Below, one piece after another: positions 7,969-16,839 of a stretch of 64,000 bases of DNA. A program made the translations under genes and the position numbers. The DNA is taken from NCBI GenBank assembly GCA_937941765.1, contig CALDGQ010000017.1:62001-126000 (forward strand), read 5' to 3'. The stretch comes from an uncultured Saprospiraceae bacterium (GTDB taxonomy: Bacteria > Bacteroidota > Bacteroidia > Chitinophagales > Saprospiraceae). Position 1 is the stretch's first letter. Each line of letters starts with the position of its first letter. Under the pieces are notes generated by a model. The model did not search any database. It saw only the letters and a list, made by a program, of their open reading frames with translations, and had not been told where the DNA came from.

Positions 7969-9105
7969 TCATACTTCAACTTGGAACATTCGTTCAGACT
8001 GTTTATTCGCAATTTTTTGTGGTGTTTTACTTAAAACAAAGTTTCTCATTTTGATTAGAAGACTGTTTTCAATATGCGCCATTTTTCCAAGTTGCCAGCT
8101 AGTATTCACAACACCGACCGCTTTCTTTTTTCTTATCTCTTGAAATTCCTTGAAAGCTTTTTCAGTAGAATTATGCATTGCCAAACTGTTGGCTAATACC
8201 ATCGCACTTTCAATGGCCTGACATGCACCTTGCCCTAGATTTGGTGTCGTTGCATGCGCTGAATCACCAATTAGACAAACTTTGTTTTTGTACCAAGTCG
8301 AAATTGGTTTTAAATCTAACATTTCATTTGTCAATAGATTCTCTTTGTTAGTGGAAGCGATAATTTTACCAACGATTGGGTGAAAATCGGAATAAAAATC
8401 TACCAAGTCTATGTTCTGAAACTCTTCCCGAAAGTTGTTTTTGTAGTTGGCTAACGCATACCAGTAGTATTCATTTTTTGCAATCGCAACAAAACCAAAT
8501 CGCTTGCCCTTCCCCCAAGGTTCATTTAGTTCCGTTTGATATTTTTCTGGTAATTTGATTTTAGTAATACCTCTCCAACAAATCTGTTTCGCTTTACGAA
8601 TCACTGTGTTGTCGAAAATAGATTTTCTAATGACTGAATGAATACCATCTGCTCCTAACAAAATACTTGCTTTGTGCGTAGTCCCATCTTCAAAGTCAAC
8701 TTCAACTTCATTTTCGGATTGTCTGAGTGCTTTTACCTTTTTATTCAAATGAATTGGAACATCTGTTAATTGATCCAACAATATCTGGTGAAGGGTTGCT
8801 CGATGAATGGCTACAGATTGTACTTTGTATTTTACTTCAAAGTGCGTTAGATCCATCGCAGATAGTGGAATTAGTTTTTCATCCGTAATATTCACCGCAC
8901 TTGTCAAACTACCCGCTTCAAAAATAAGATCATACAATCCCAATTTTTTGTAAACCTGCATGGCATTGATCGCCAAATTAATACCTGATCCTGCTTTTTT
9001 GAATTTTGGAGTTGATTCAAAAATTTCTATTTCAAAACCTTTTTGTTTTAATGCAATAGCAGTTGTCAAGCCTCCAATACCTGCTCCTATGATTGTTATT
9101 TTCAT
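7969..9105 (-). CDS. FAD-dependent aromatic-type monooxygenase
   Basis: The 378-residue protein has the three classic flavoprotein hydroxylase motifs: the N-terminal dinucleotide fingerprint IIGAGIGGLTTA (5-16) ending in the acidic FES, the DG motif GADGIHSVIR (151-160), and the FAD-ribityl GD motif GDSAHATTPNLGQG (280-293). These define the class A NAD(P)H-dependent monooxygenases (salicylate hydroxylase, UbiH, TetX relatives). Length is normal for a single-component enzyme. It probably hydroxylates an aromatic or polycyclic small molecule; a drug-inactivating role as in TetX is possible but not shown. A gene for a small membrane protein lies 9 nt upstream, and the two form an operon with a TAnnTTTG element at 9561-9568. 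Confidence 0.85.
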   Translation of the reverse strand: MKITIIGAGIGGLTTAIALKQKGFEIEIFESTPKFKKAGSGINLAINAMQVYKKLGLYDLIFEAGSLTSAVNITDEKLIPLSAMDLTHFEVKYKVQSVAIHRATLHQILLDQLTDVPIHLNKKVKALRQSENEVEVDFEDGTTHKASILLGADGIHSVIRKSIFDNTVIRKAKQICWRGITKIKLPEKYQTELNEPWGKGKRFGFVAIAKNEYYWYALANYKNNFREEFQNIDLVDFYSDFHPIVGKIIASTNKENLLTNEMLDLKPISTWYKNKVCLIGDSAHATTPNLGQGACQAIESAMVLANSLAMHNSTEKAFKEFQEIRKKKAVGVVNTSWQLGKMAHIENSLLIKMRNFVLSKTPQKIANKQSERMFQVEV

Positions 9106-9114
9106 GATGTTTTG

Positions 9115-9525
9115 CTATTTATTCGTGATGAATGCAACTAAATATCCTAGAAATGGTATGGCCACCAAAATGACTGGTATTAAAAAGAAATATTTGATCG
9201 AAATCATAACACTTACTAAAGTAATTATAATGTTTAAAATTAAAATATTTGAAGGTATATGTGCTTCCTGGTTATTCTTTAAAATCAAAAGATTGATGGC
9301 ACCATAACCAATTAAAAATAACCCCATCATAAAACTAAATCCTTGAAAAAATCCGTATAAGTTGAATTCAGTTCCTAACACCTGACCTGTGAAGGCTTTC
9401 ATTTGACTAATGATTGCATTTTTTTCTGGTGTTGCTGGAGAAAGTAAATCGGAAATTGTATGAATCAGTCCACCTATTAAAAGTGTCCAACTCGCAATTT
9501 TGTAACTCAATGATGTAATCTTCAT
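9115..9525 (-). CDS. Small four-helix membrane protein co-transcribed with the monooxygenase
   Basis: The 136-residue product has four predicted transmembrane helices (about 10-27, 55-78, 88-106 and 108-131). The first loop (SDLLSPATPEKNAIISQM) and the FNLYGFFQGFSFMMGLFLIG segment suggest one of the small DUF families common near oxidoreductases, but I cannot name it. The start at 9525 is preferred over an in-frame ATG at 9576 because a TACCTTTG (TAnnTTTG) promoter element lies at 9561-9568 within the longer frame. It precedes the monooxygenase gene by 9 nt. Confidence 0.65.
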   Translation of the reverse strand: MKITSLSYKIASWTLLIGGLIHTISDLLSPATPEKNAIISQMKAFTGQVLGTEFNLYGFFQGFSFMMGLFLIGYGAINLLILKNNQEAHIPSNILILNIIITLVSVMISIKYFFLIPVILVAIPFLGYLVAFITNK

Positions 9526-9560
9526 CGCTGTGATTTTAGTGATTTGAAATATTGATATTA

Positions 9561-9568
9561 CAAAGGTA
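9561..9568 (-). promoter_or_regulatory. TAnnTTTG -7 element of the monooxygenase operon
   Basis: TACCTTTG on the minus strand, 36 nt upstream of the chosen start at 9525. A GGTGT...TCAT...GATTT sequence follows at 9569 and resembles the start of promoter C at 7701, but the phased A-tract boxes of promoters A and B are absent, so membership of the same regulon is uncertain. Confidence 0.45.
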
Positions 9569-9636
9569 GGTGTCACTCATCATGATTTGATTGACATGTG
9601 TTAAGATTTTTTTTGAAGATGTGTTTTTTCAAAAAA

Positions 9637-11832
9637 CTACCGCAGCACCATCACATCTCCATTAAGCAACAAACTACTGCCATCCTCAAAAGCCACATTT
9701 ATTGTATAGACATAAATACCAGCATCTACCGGCTTTCCCTTATAATCACCATTCCAACCGGTGGTTCCATCCGATGCAAAATTGTTTTTTTCAAACAATA
9801 ATGATCCCCATCGATTATAGATTTGGAAAGAAATAATATTTTCAACACCACTAGAAGTATCATAGTAGATGGTCAAAATATCATTGAACCCATCTTCGTC
9901 TGGTGAAAATATATTAGGAATATAAATGGGTGCACAATCTTTAATATCATTTGAATTGGCAACTAACTCAAAGGTCTTTTCATACAGACAATTTTCTCCA
10001 TTGATAATGCTTAAGAGGTATGTTCCTGCGCTTAAATTTTGAAGTGTATATTCATCTGCTGTTTCAACATTCCATTCGATTGAAAACGGAGGGATTGCAT
10101 CTAATGCTGTGATATTGATACTGCCATCCACGTTATTATAACAAGATGGTGACACTATGTCTATTTCAACTTCAAAAGTACTTTCAACAGTGGCACTTCC
10201 AACTACATTTCCCTCACAATAGGCATCATTAAATGCTGTCAATTCATAAGTACCTTCAGTTGGTGTATCTATAAAATAAGGATTGGTTTGAATATTATCA
10301 ATCGGGTCTTGTGCTATATCGTCTATCGTATATTCAATTTTCCAGGGAGGAATTCCCTCAAATTGTATGGGAATTCCAGTCGTGGAGGTTGCACATAGAT
10401 CGTAAGTACCTGTTAAGATGGCAGAAGGGATGTCTTGAATATCAATATTGAAAACTACCTCACTAGTATTGCCACAAAAATCTGTAACCGTAACTGGGAA
10501 CTGTGTAGGTGTTGTTATGACAACATTTAAAACTTCAGTTTGCGCGCCGGTTTCCCACAAAAAACTATAAGGTGGCACTCCTCCATTTATTGCTGGTGAA
10601 ATACTAAAAGGTTGGTTTGCGCAAACTATTAGTTCTTCAAAATCTAAAGATAATTCCTCGACTTCATTGATTATTAATTCGGTAGAAGCAGGATCAATAC
10701 AATCGCAATCATATACCAATGCTAGTTTCAAAACTTCTGGACCTTCCACAATATTATCCTCAATAACGGTGATAGGTAAAATGAATGATTCCGCACCAGC
10801 AGGTATGGTCACACTCATTGGGATTTCTACAAAGTCAACACCATTAATCGCCTCACTTTCTGAGCTAATCGTATATTCAATTGTACAAGATTCGTTGATA
10901 TTACTGGAAGCATTACGGGTGAACACAAACTCTCCGTCCACACAATCTTCGTAGGCAATCGGCTCCGTACTGTTAGGTACTTCGGCACGTATCGTAACTT
11001 TTTCGCCTAAATCAAAACTTTTGGATTCTAAAAAAACAGCTGAATCTAAATTAGCATCTCCAACATCAGCTATCACTAAACGAATGTGATAAGTCTCACA
11101 AGGAACCACGGAAAAAGAAGCGGTCAATGCAATCGTGAATCCATCATACTCAATGAATTCCTGAAACATTGGATTGTAAGGAATTTCACAATTTTGAGCA
11201 TCCGTTGTTGTGATATTGTTTACATAAAAATTTTGATTGGTCAGATGATTGATGGTATTGATACTTACGGTTTCGTTGATACCACTCAAATTTATAATGT
11301 TAGCAACATTGATTGCGTTGTTATCAAAAGTACCATTGATGCCAGGACCACTGACAAAGAAACCGAAAACATCATTGAATTGAGTGCCCACAAATTCACA
11401 ATATTCTTCTGAAGCAAATACATATCGAAAAGTAATTTTATCATCGATCGGCACGAAGTCAAATTCAATTCCAGTAACATCAAAAAGACTTCCAGATGCC
11501 AATTGACTAAGATCAGGGTCCGTACTTTCATCAAAAAAAGGATAACTAGCATCAATTTGCAAATTGGGTCCTGCTGCTAAACCTATATCTCCTGTCGACA
11601 ATATAATGCCGTCATTGATGTTGATTGCAGTCGCTCCATTGTTGAATTGCCCCATACTGATATCTTCATTTCCAATGGAAGTTATGTTGTTGACATTTCT
11701 ACAATTTCCTTTGATGAATACATTTTTGACCAGCTCTTCTACGTTAAGATTGTTTTCCGTTTGCACACCTTCTTGCCCCATTAGATGGAGGGTTAAGCAA
11801 AGACAAGAGATGGATGCTAGGAATTTGAACAT
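9637..11832 (-). CDS. T9SS type B cargo: choice-of-anchor L / Calx-beta-like secreted protein
   Basis: The 731-residue product has a signal peptide (cleaved after about LMGQ) and an N-terminal choice-of-anchor L-like region (NGATAININDGIILSTGDI, then a long beta-rich domain with FRYVFASEEYCEF). A Calx-beta-like segment follows (about 300-375, ending LALVYDCDC), then Ig/PKD-like modules, and finally the gliding-motility type B sorting domain (IYIPNIFSPDEDGFNDIL, YNRWGSLLFE, WNGDYKGKPVDAGIYVY). That C-terminal domain directs export through the type IX secretion system, so the protein is expected at the cell surface or outside. It is likely an adhesin or matrix component. Cysteines are numerous, fitting an extracellular location. 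Confidence 0.85.
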   Translation of the reverse strand: MFKFLASISCLCLTLHLMGQEGVQTENNLNVEELVKNVFIKGNCRNVNNITSIGNEDISMGQFNNGATAININDGIILSTGDIGLAAGPNLQIDASYPFFDESTDPDLSQLASGSLFDVTGIEFDFVPIDDKITFRYVFASEEYCEFVGTQFNDVFGFFVSGPGINGTFDNNAINVANIINLSGINETVSINTINHLTNQNFYVNNITTTDAQNCEIPYNPMFQEFIEYDGFTIALTASFSVVPCETYHIRLVIADVGDANLDSAVFLESKSFDLGEKVTIRAEVPNSTEPIAYEDCVDGEFVFTRNASSNINESCTIEYTISSESEAINGVDFVEIPMSVTIPAGAESFILPITVIEDNIVEGPEVLKLALVYDCDCIDPASTELIINEVEELSLDFEELIVCANQPFSISPAINGGVPPYSFLWETGAQTEVLNVVITTPTQFPVTVTDFCGNTSEVVFNIDIQDIPSAILTGTYDLCATSTTGIPIQFEGIPPWKIEYTIDDIAQDPIDNIQTNPYFIDTPTEGTYELTAFNDAYCEGNVVGSATVESTFEVEIDIVSPSCYNNVDGSINITALDAIPPFSIEWNVETADEYTLQNLSAGTYLLSIINGENCLYEKTFELVANSNDIKDCAPIYIPNIFSPDEDGFNDILTIYYDTSSGVENIISFQIYNRWGSLLFEKNNFASDGTTGWNGDYKGKPVDAGIYVYTINVAFEDGSSLLLNGDVMVLR

Positions 11833-11908
11833 AGGTAATAAATGATTTTCGTATACAAATTGTTGTAAAATGGTTTTTTTAATTTACCAATTGACGCTCA
11901 CCCGTTCA

Positions 11909-12964
11909 TCATTCCGAATTTGTAAAATCTGTAATACTCAAGGTATCATAAGTCGGAGGTCCTTCGTCTTCTTCCCATCCCTGGTATTCTCGATAATTTA
12001 CAAAAATTAATTTTTCATCTTCAAATTTAGTGTAGTTAAAATTATAATTGGGTCTCAACTTCTTTTTAGTGAGTTCTTTCGTTACTAAATCAAAGAGGTA
12101 CAGTTCTCTTAGAGAAGGATATTCACCTATTCGAAATAAAATCAGATCATCATCAAGGTAAAGCGGTTCTTTTATCCAAGCCGTAGTATCAAATTCATAA
12201 TCATAAAGTAAAGTATCATTTTCTAAATCGTGAATCTCAAAACCATCTATTGCTTTATTACAGCCAACCATTTCAGTTGTTCTAAAAGTAATGAAATCTC
12301 CAATAGGACTTATTTGTCGATAAGTTATCGCATAGTCTTCATTTATTTCATATTCCGTTTCACCAAATTGATTTAGAATGGAAAGTTTTGAACCCAAGAA
12401 AACGACACCGCCTTCTTTTATTTTTTTTCGTGAACCTCCAATATTAATTGAATAAGCTACAAGCACTTGTTCTGGACTTAAGACTTGTATATACGCATGA
12501 GTAGATCCTAGCATAAAGTCATAGTTCGTCAACAAATCTGGTATTTCATTAGGAAATTTTTCATTGATTTCTTCATAATTTGCTTCTGTCAAATCATAAA
12601 TAATAGTTCCTAGTTTTCTTCTATCCTCAAAATCTTTTGGTATGGTATAAATAGAGGTTAAATCATTTTCTGGATTATAGAATTTTGTTGTCTCCGTTAT
12701 AATAGGAAATCCAATATCCTTGTAAGGCGTATCCTCAACTAAGTTGATCGATGACATCAGTTGGTCATCATTACAATAAAATAATAAACCTGTTATGTTA
12801 TTTTTCTTATCCTTGATTGTTGGATCTCTCATTTCATCAAATCGACAATCTTTAGTAGTGGTTGGTTCTATTGTTGATTTAGGAGTAGTTTGAGGGAGTT
12901 CTTGACCGCAATTTAACAATGTGTATACAAACAGCAACATGATTATTTTAAAGTATTTACTCAT
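11909..12964 (-). CDS. Lipoprotein of unknown function
   Basis: The 351-residue product has a lipoprotein signal peptide with Cys19 (YTLLNC). The body has a regular pattern of beta strands with YLFDLVTKELTKK and LSILNQFGETEYEINED segments, suggesting a propeller or other all-beta fold, but no named domain is recognised. It stands alone between two T9SS cargo genes, with 76 nt to the gene downstream and 135 nt upstream. Envelope localisation is the only safe prediction. Confidence 0.6.
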   Translation of the reverse strand: MSKYFKIIMLLFVYTLLNCGQELPQTTPKSTIEPTTTKDCRFDEMRDPTIKDKKNNITGLLFYCNDDQLMSSINLVEDTPYKDIGFPIITETTKFYNPENDLTSIYTIPKDFEDRRKLGTIIYDLTEANYEEINEKFPNEIPDLLTNYDFMLGSTHAYIQVLSPEQVLVAYSINIGGSRKKIKEGGVVFLGSKLSILNQFGETEYEINEDYAITYRQISPIGDFITFRTTEMVGCNKAIDGFEIHDLENDTLLYDYEFDTTAWIKEPLYLDDDLILFRIGEYPSLRELYLFDLVTKELTKKKLRPNYNFNYTKFEDEKLIFVNYREYQGWEEDEGPPTYDTLSITDFTNSE

Positions 12965-13099
12965 TGTTTTTTTGCTGTTGATAGCGATTAGCTACACCAC
13001 ATCATCTAGATGAAAAGTTCTGACTTTTCTAGCTAAAATAATCGTTAGAAATTTACAAAACCTCTTCCTTGCACAATGCATTGACCTTTTGGGTAGGTT

Positions 13100-14452
13100 C
13101 TATTTTTTCACAAACTTCGCAACTACCCCACCCTCAAATCTAACAAAGTAAACGCCACTCTTCATTCCTACAACATCAATCTCTCCATCTCCCGAAATTT
13201 GACCAACATCAACCTGCTTACCAACCAAATTCCAAATCTCATACGGTTGCCCAGCTAAATCATTGGTTTCCAAATACAAATAATCATCACATGGATTGGG
13301 AAACAAATTAATCGGTGTAGCATCCGCAACAAAATCCACATCCGTAAACACACCCACTTTAAATTGAAGCACCACAAATTTCGCCAATCCAAAATCATCC
13401 GCAGCTTTGAAAACAACTTGATATGGTTGCGCTCTAGCATGTTCTTCAGCTACCTCCCAGAAAAAATTAGCTTCCGCAACTACCTCATTTTCAAAAAATA
13501 TAGTGAACACTGGTTGTTGCGAAAAATTAGAATTGAATAAACCAGATGTTACGGTCAAATCCAATCCATTTTCATTCTCCAGATCTTCACAGACCACTAA
13601 AAATTGTATGGTCTGTCCTACTTCAACATTTATTAGTTCATTTGGCATATATTGTGTCATCGCCAATTCCGGCAAAACATTAGCCAAAGCATCAATCGTA
13701 AATGACATATCTCTGATGACACTTCCAATTTGAACACCATTGCGATAAGAAAGCACTTCAATCGTAACAACATATTCCCCAACCAATAATGGCGTATCCC
13801 AAATCAACAAACCTGTCGTTTCATCAAAAGTAACTTCACCTCCAAAATCAGTCAATAGTTGGTAATTTGGAACAGGTACATATGTATCTTGAAACGGAGT
13901 AATTAATCGATAAGCAAGACTATCTCCATCTGAGTCATATGCATTTGGTGCATGCATAAATTTTTGTCCAACAAAACCATTATCAATAGGTTTTTCTAGA
14001 AACACTGGCGAGTCGTCATGATTTTCTAACAATGAAAATTCATTTTGTATATGAAAAGGAACACTATCTGAGATTGGAGCATTCAAATTGGAAATGCCTG
14101 CGTTTCGATTGGGATCATTCATTGAAATCGTATAATCCCCAAAACTTGAATAGGTATGCGACGTAACATATTCATTGAGTTTAACATCATTATCCAATAA
14201 TTCTCCTTGCGGAATACCATTACTGTCAACTGGTCCATTCACTCTTATCGCCCATTCACAATTGTTGTCGCCCCAACAAATTTCTAAACTATCTCTATCA
14301 GCCGGTACACTTGATGCTTTCGTATAAGTGACAACTTTTGCTTCAATTGTAAAATCACCTGTACGAACAAAAGTGATTTCACCTGCTCGATTATGTGTTG
14401 CAAATAAATGGAACGATATTGTTAGAAAGAAAAGCAAAATAAAAATACGCAT
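13100..14452 (-). CDS. T9SS type A cargo with Ig/cadherin-like beta domains
   Basis: The 450-residue product has a signal peptide (cleaved after about FHLFA) and starts THNRAGEITF, a beginning seen in gliding-associated secreted proteins of Bacteroidota. The middle contains cadherin/PKD-like motifs (AYDSDGDSLAYRL, FDETTGLLIWDTP). It ends with a type A sorting domain: NLFPNPCDDYLYLE, then YEIWNLVGKQV and MKSGVYFVRFEGGVVAKFVKK. It should be exported across the outer membrane by the T9SS and processed at the surface. The specific role is unknown; adhesion is plausible. The gene lies 22 nt downstream of the HD-PycTM gene on the same strand, so the two may share a transcript. Confidence 0.8.
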   Translation of the reverse strand: MRIFILLFFLTISFHLFATHNRAGEITFVRTGDFTIEAKVVTYTKASSVPADRDSLEICWGDNNCEWAIRVNGPVDSNGIPQGELLDNDVKLNEYVTSHTYSSFGDYTISMNDPNRNAGISNLNAPISDSVPFHIQNEFSLLENHDDSPVFLEKPIDNGFVGQKFMHAPNAYDSDGDSLAYRLITPFQDTYVPVPNYQLLTDFGGEVTFDETTGLLIWDTPLLVGEYVVTIEVLSYRNGVQIGSVIRDMSFTIDALANVLPELAMTQYMPNELINVEVGQTIQFLVVCEDLENENGLDLTVTSGLFNSNFSQQPVFTIFFENEVVAEANFFWEVAEEHARAQPYQVVFKAADDFGLAKFVVLQFKVGVFTDVDFVADATPINLFPNPCDDYLYLETNDLAGQPYEIWNLVGKQVDVGQISGDGEIDVVGMKSGVYFVRFEGGVVAKFVKK

Positions 14453-14474
14453 GATTGAGCAATTTAAATTTTCA

Positions 14475-15698
14475 CTATGCAGTTAAGATAGCGATCAAAA
14501 ATGTGAGTACCGTCGCTACAAATCCTACCATGAAAATATTATAGGAGGTTGTTAGATATCGATACTTTTTGTCCAATACTTTTCCTAGATAGTACAAATC
14601 TCTTACCATATTGCCATAGATCAGTTCCTCATCTCGAAACATTTCATCCATCGCATCTTCAAAATCTGGTAAGGATAAATTGACAAAGTTGCCAAAGAAA
14701 ACCAAATTCTTTTTGACTTCCTCTTTTGACTTTTCACTAAGGTTGGTCACTTTAGGTCGAATAGAAAGCACAGCAAAAATTAATGATGCCATTCCAGTAA
14801 CCAGAAAAATCACCACTGGCAACAAAACCATTGGATTGGTTTCGGGAATATTGCGATAAGATAACATAGAAATTACAACAGAGATCATAATCGCATTGAC
14901 ACTGATCATGATATTGGCTTTGTTATCCGCAATTGCACTGATGTTGATATGGTTTCTGAAGTTTGCTCTGAAATATGTCTGCGTAGCTCTGCTAGTCGGA
15001 ATATCGTTTAGATTTTTGTATCGACTTGGTTCCGTCTCTGGTTCAATAACAACTGCCCGATTTTTTCTTTTTTCTAATCGAGATTTTTGAGCATAAATAT
15101 TTTTGGCAATTTGACCTTCGTATTGTTTTTTGGCCGGCTTTGAATAAAATTTGGTTTGCAATAAATGATTCAACTGCATTTGCTCCCACTCGACATCTGT
15201 GACTGGTCGATTGACATATAATTCCCATTCCAATCTAAGCAATGATCTTCGTTGAATATGACTTTCACCAACATCTTGCGCACGAGTGGCATCCATCACG
15301 TACTTTTGTTCGTCAGTGGTTGGGATTACGTTGTCCTTGATATTGCGAAGACATTTAAGGACCCGTTCTTTTTTGTTTTTGTCAAATTGCTTAGCCGTCA
15401 AAAACTCATCCGCATAACGAATACTTTGTGCATATGGTTCATTGTAATCCGCCAAAAATCCGGTGTTCAAAAACCAAGCGGACAACTCAACCACTTCTTT
15501 AGTATTGGCATCTCCACCACCTGTTTCTACTAAATCTAATGCAGTCGTAACAATATCTGCTGTATGCTGAAAATTGTGAAACAACATACGGGTATCATAA
15601 AATCGATTGAATAAATTATTCAAAACATGATCCTGTGCTTCTTGATTTATTTTCGTTGACAGATAGTTGATTCTCCTATGTTCTTTTTTTTCCAGCAA
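14475..15698 (-). CDS. HD-PycTM protein (Pycsar-effector-like) with a degenerate HD site
   Basis: The 407-residue protein has two parts. Residues 20-200 match an HD-type phosphohydrolase: the first metal ligands are present in LFHNFQHTADIV (His41, His45), and the last aspartate region is VMDATRAQD (Asp136). The defining HD pair is missing, because the expected AAWFHDxGF reads SAWFLNTGF (Leu77-Asn78). Residues 245-405 match the PycTM membrane effector domain (ISAIADNKANIMISVNAIMI, then transmembrane segments about 263-280, 290-312 and 385-404). In Pycsar anti-phage systems PycTM effectors respond to cCMP or cUMP and disrupt the membrane. No uridylate or cytidylate cyclase gene is adjacent, so this is an orphan homologue with unproven defence function. 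Confidence 0.8.
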   Translation of the reverse strand: MLEKKEHRRINYLSTKINQEAQDHVLNNLFNRFYDTRMLFHNFQHTADIVTTALDLVETGGGDANTKEVVELSAWFLNTGFLADYNEPYAQSIRYADEFLTAKQFDKNKKERVLKCLRNIKDNVIPTTDEQKYVMDATRAQDVGESHIQRRSLLRLEWELYVNRPVTDVEWEQMQLNHLLQTKFYSKPAKKQYEGQIAKNIYAQKSRLEKRKNRAVVIEPETEPSRYKNLNDIPTSRATQTYFRANFRNHINISAIADNKANIMISVNAIMISVVISMLSYRNIPETNPMVLLPVVIFLVTGMASLIFAVLSIRPKVTNLSEKSKEEVKKNLVFFGNFVNLSLPDFEDAMDEMFRDEELIYGNMVRDLYYLGKVLDKKYRYLTTSYNIFMVGFVATVLTFLIAILTA

Positions 15699-15742
15699 TT
15701 TGGTTTGAAGTTATTGGTCAATAAAAGTGTTACTAAGATATA

Positions 15743-16747
15743 TTATTTCTTTGTTTTGGCATCAGTTAAATAAGTTTTCAATTTAACAATTGATTTTTCA
15801 TCCAACTGATACGCCAATTTTGGATTGGATTTTAGCAGATGTTCGTACAATAAAAACTGATCAATCTTCTGAGTTAAAAGTGCATTTGACAACTTCTTCA
15901 TTGCTGGAATCTTCTTATGTTCTGATTTTGTTTCTTCAAAGGTTATCAATGCACAAAGCAAACATTCCTTCTCTTCAATAATTTCGATGGACTGATCTGA
16001 AATGCTTTTTTTATTTTCACTATAATCATTTTCATACGCCCAGATTGCCTTACAATACGCATAAGATTGCCAAGTGGAATCAATTGTTTGGATTAATACG
16101 GTAGTGTCATTCGTACTTTCAATATGATATTTTGGTTGAAAATTCGCAGTTGCATATTTTAAATCATTTCGCGAAAACAATGTTTTCATGCTATCCAAAA
16201 TTTCTACATTATTACGATTATACAAATGAGCCAACATCATGTGGTTTAATGATTTTTTGTATTTACCATCGATTTCATACAACGCAGAGATCGCAAAGTG
16301 AGCTTCAAAATCATATTCATTCGATGCAATCACTTTTTGATATAATTTGATGGCATCTCGTATTTCTCCTGTTTTCCAAACCAATTCTGCCAATCGTTTA
16401 ATCAAATCCGCATTCGAAGTGTCTTTTTTGTATGCTTTTTCTAAAAAAACAGCCGCTTTGTGGTATTTTTTATTCTTTTCAAATTTCCGAGCTTTCTTGC
16501 GATACTTTTCTGACTTTTTATTCGTCATATAGGTAATTACTCGGAGACTATCATTTTCATCTTTTAAATATATATCTTTGAGGATAGGATATTCAACCTC
16601 AACAAGTTCAAACGAAGACGTATCTGATTGGAAATTAATGGAAGATTGTTCTGCCATTTTATAAATCTCAGAAGGTGTTCTTAAGTATTGACTGAAACTT
16701 GTGAACCAAAAAACGGTAAAAATAAAGGCTAGTGACAACTGTTTCAT
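15743..16747 (-). CDS. Secreted TPR-repeat protein
   Basis: The 334-residue product has a signal peptide (MKQLSLAFIFTVFWFTSFSQ, cleaved near residue 20). Tetratricopeptide repeats cover about 80-200: YHKAAVFLEKAYKKDTSNAD, AIKLYQKVIASNEYDFEAHF, YKKSLNHMMLAHLYNRNN. The C-terminal 130 residues are helical and do not match a domain I know. TPR proteins of this type act as periplasmic scaffolds; the partner is unknown. The gene ends 44 nt before the HD-PycTM gene on the same strand, so it could be the first gene of that unit. Confidence 0.7.
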   Translation of the reverse strand: MKQLSLAFIFTVFWFTSFSQYLRTPSEIYKMAEQSSINFQSDTSSFELVEVEYPILKDIYLKDENDSLRVITYMTNKKSEKYRKKARKFEKNKKYHKAAVFLEKAYKKDTSNADLIKRLAELVWKTGEIRDAIKLYQKVIASNEYDFEAHFAISALYEIDGKYKKSLNHMMLAHLYNRNNVEILDSMKTLFSRNDLKYATANFQPKYHIESTNDTTVLIQTIDSTWQSYAYCKAIWAYENDYSENKKSISDQSIEIIEEKECLLCALITFEETKSEHKKIPAMKKLSNALLTQKIDQFLLYEHLLKSNPKLAYQLDEKSIVKLKTYLTDAKTKK

Positions 16748-16839
16748 AATAGTGTGTATGTTACTGCAAGATATTAAAATTAAAATTCATATCATTTTTG
16801 ATATACATTTCTAACTTATATTTAAATTAATTTTCAATT

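Noticed and set aside
14475..15698. Complete Pycsar defence operon
   Set aside because: The neighbours are a T9SS cargo gene and a TPR gene; no nucleotide cyclase is adjacent, so only an orphan effector-like gene is called.
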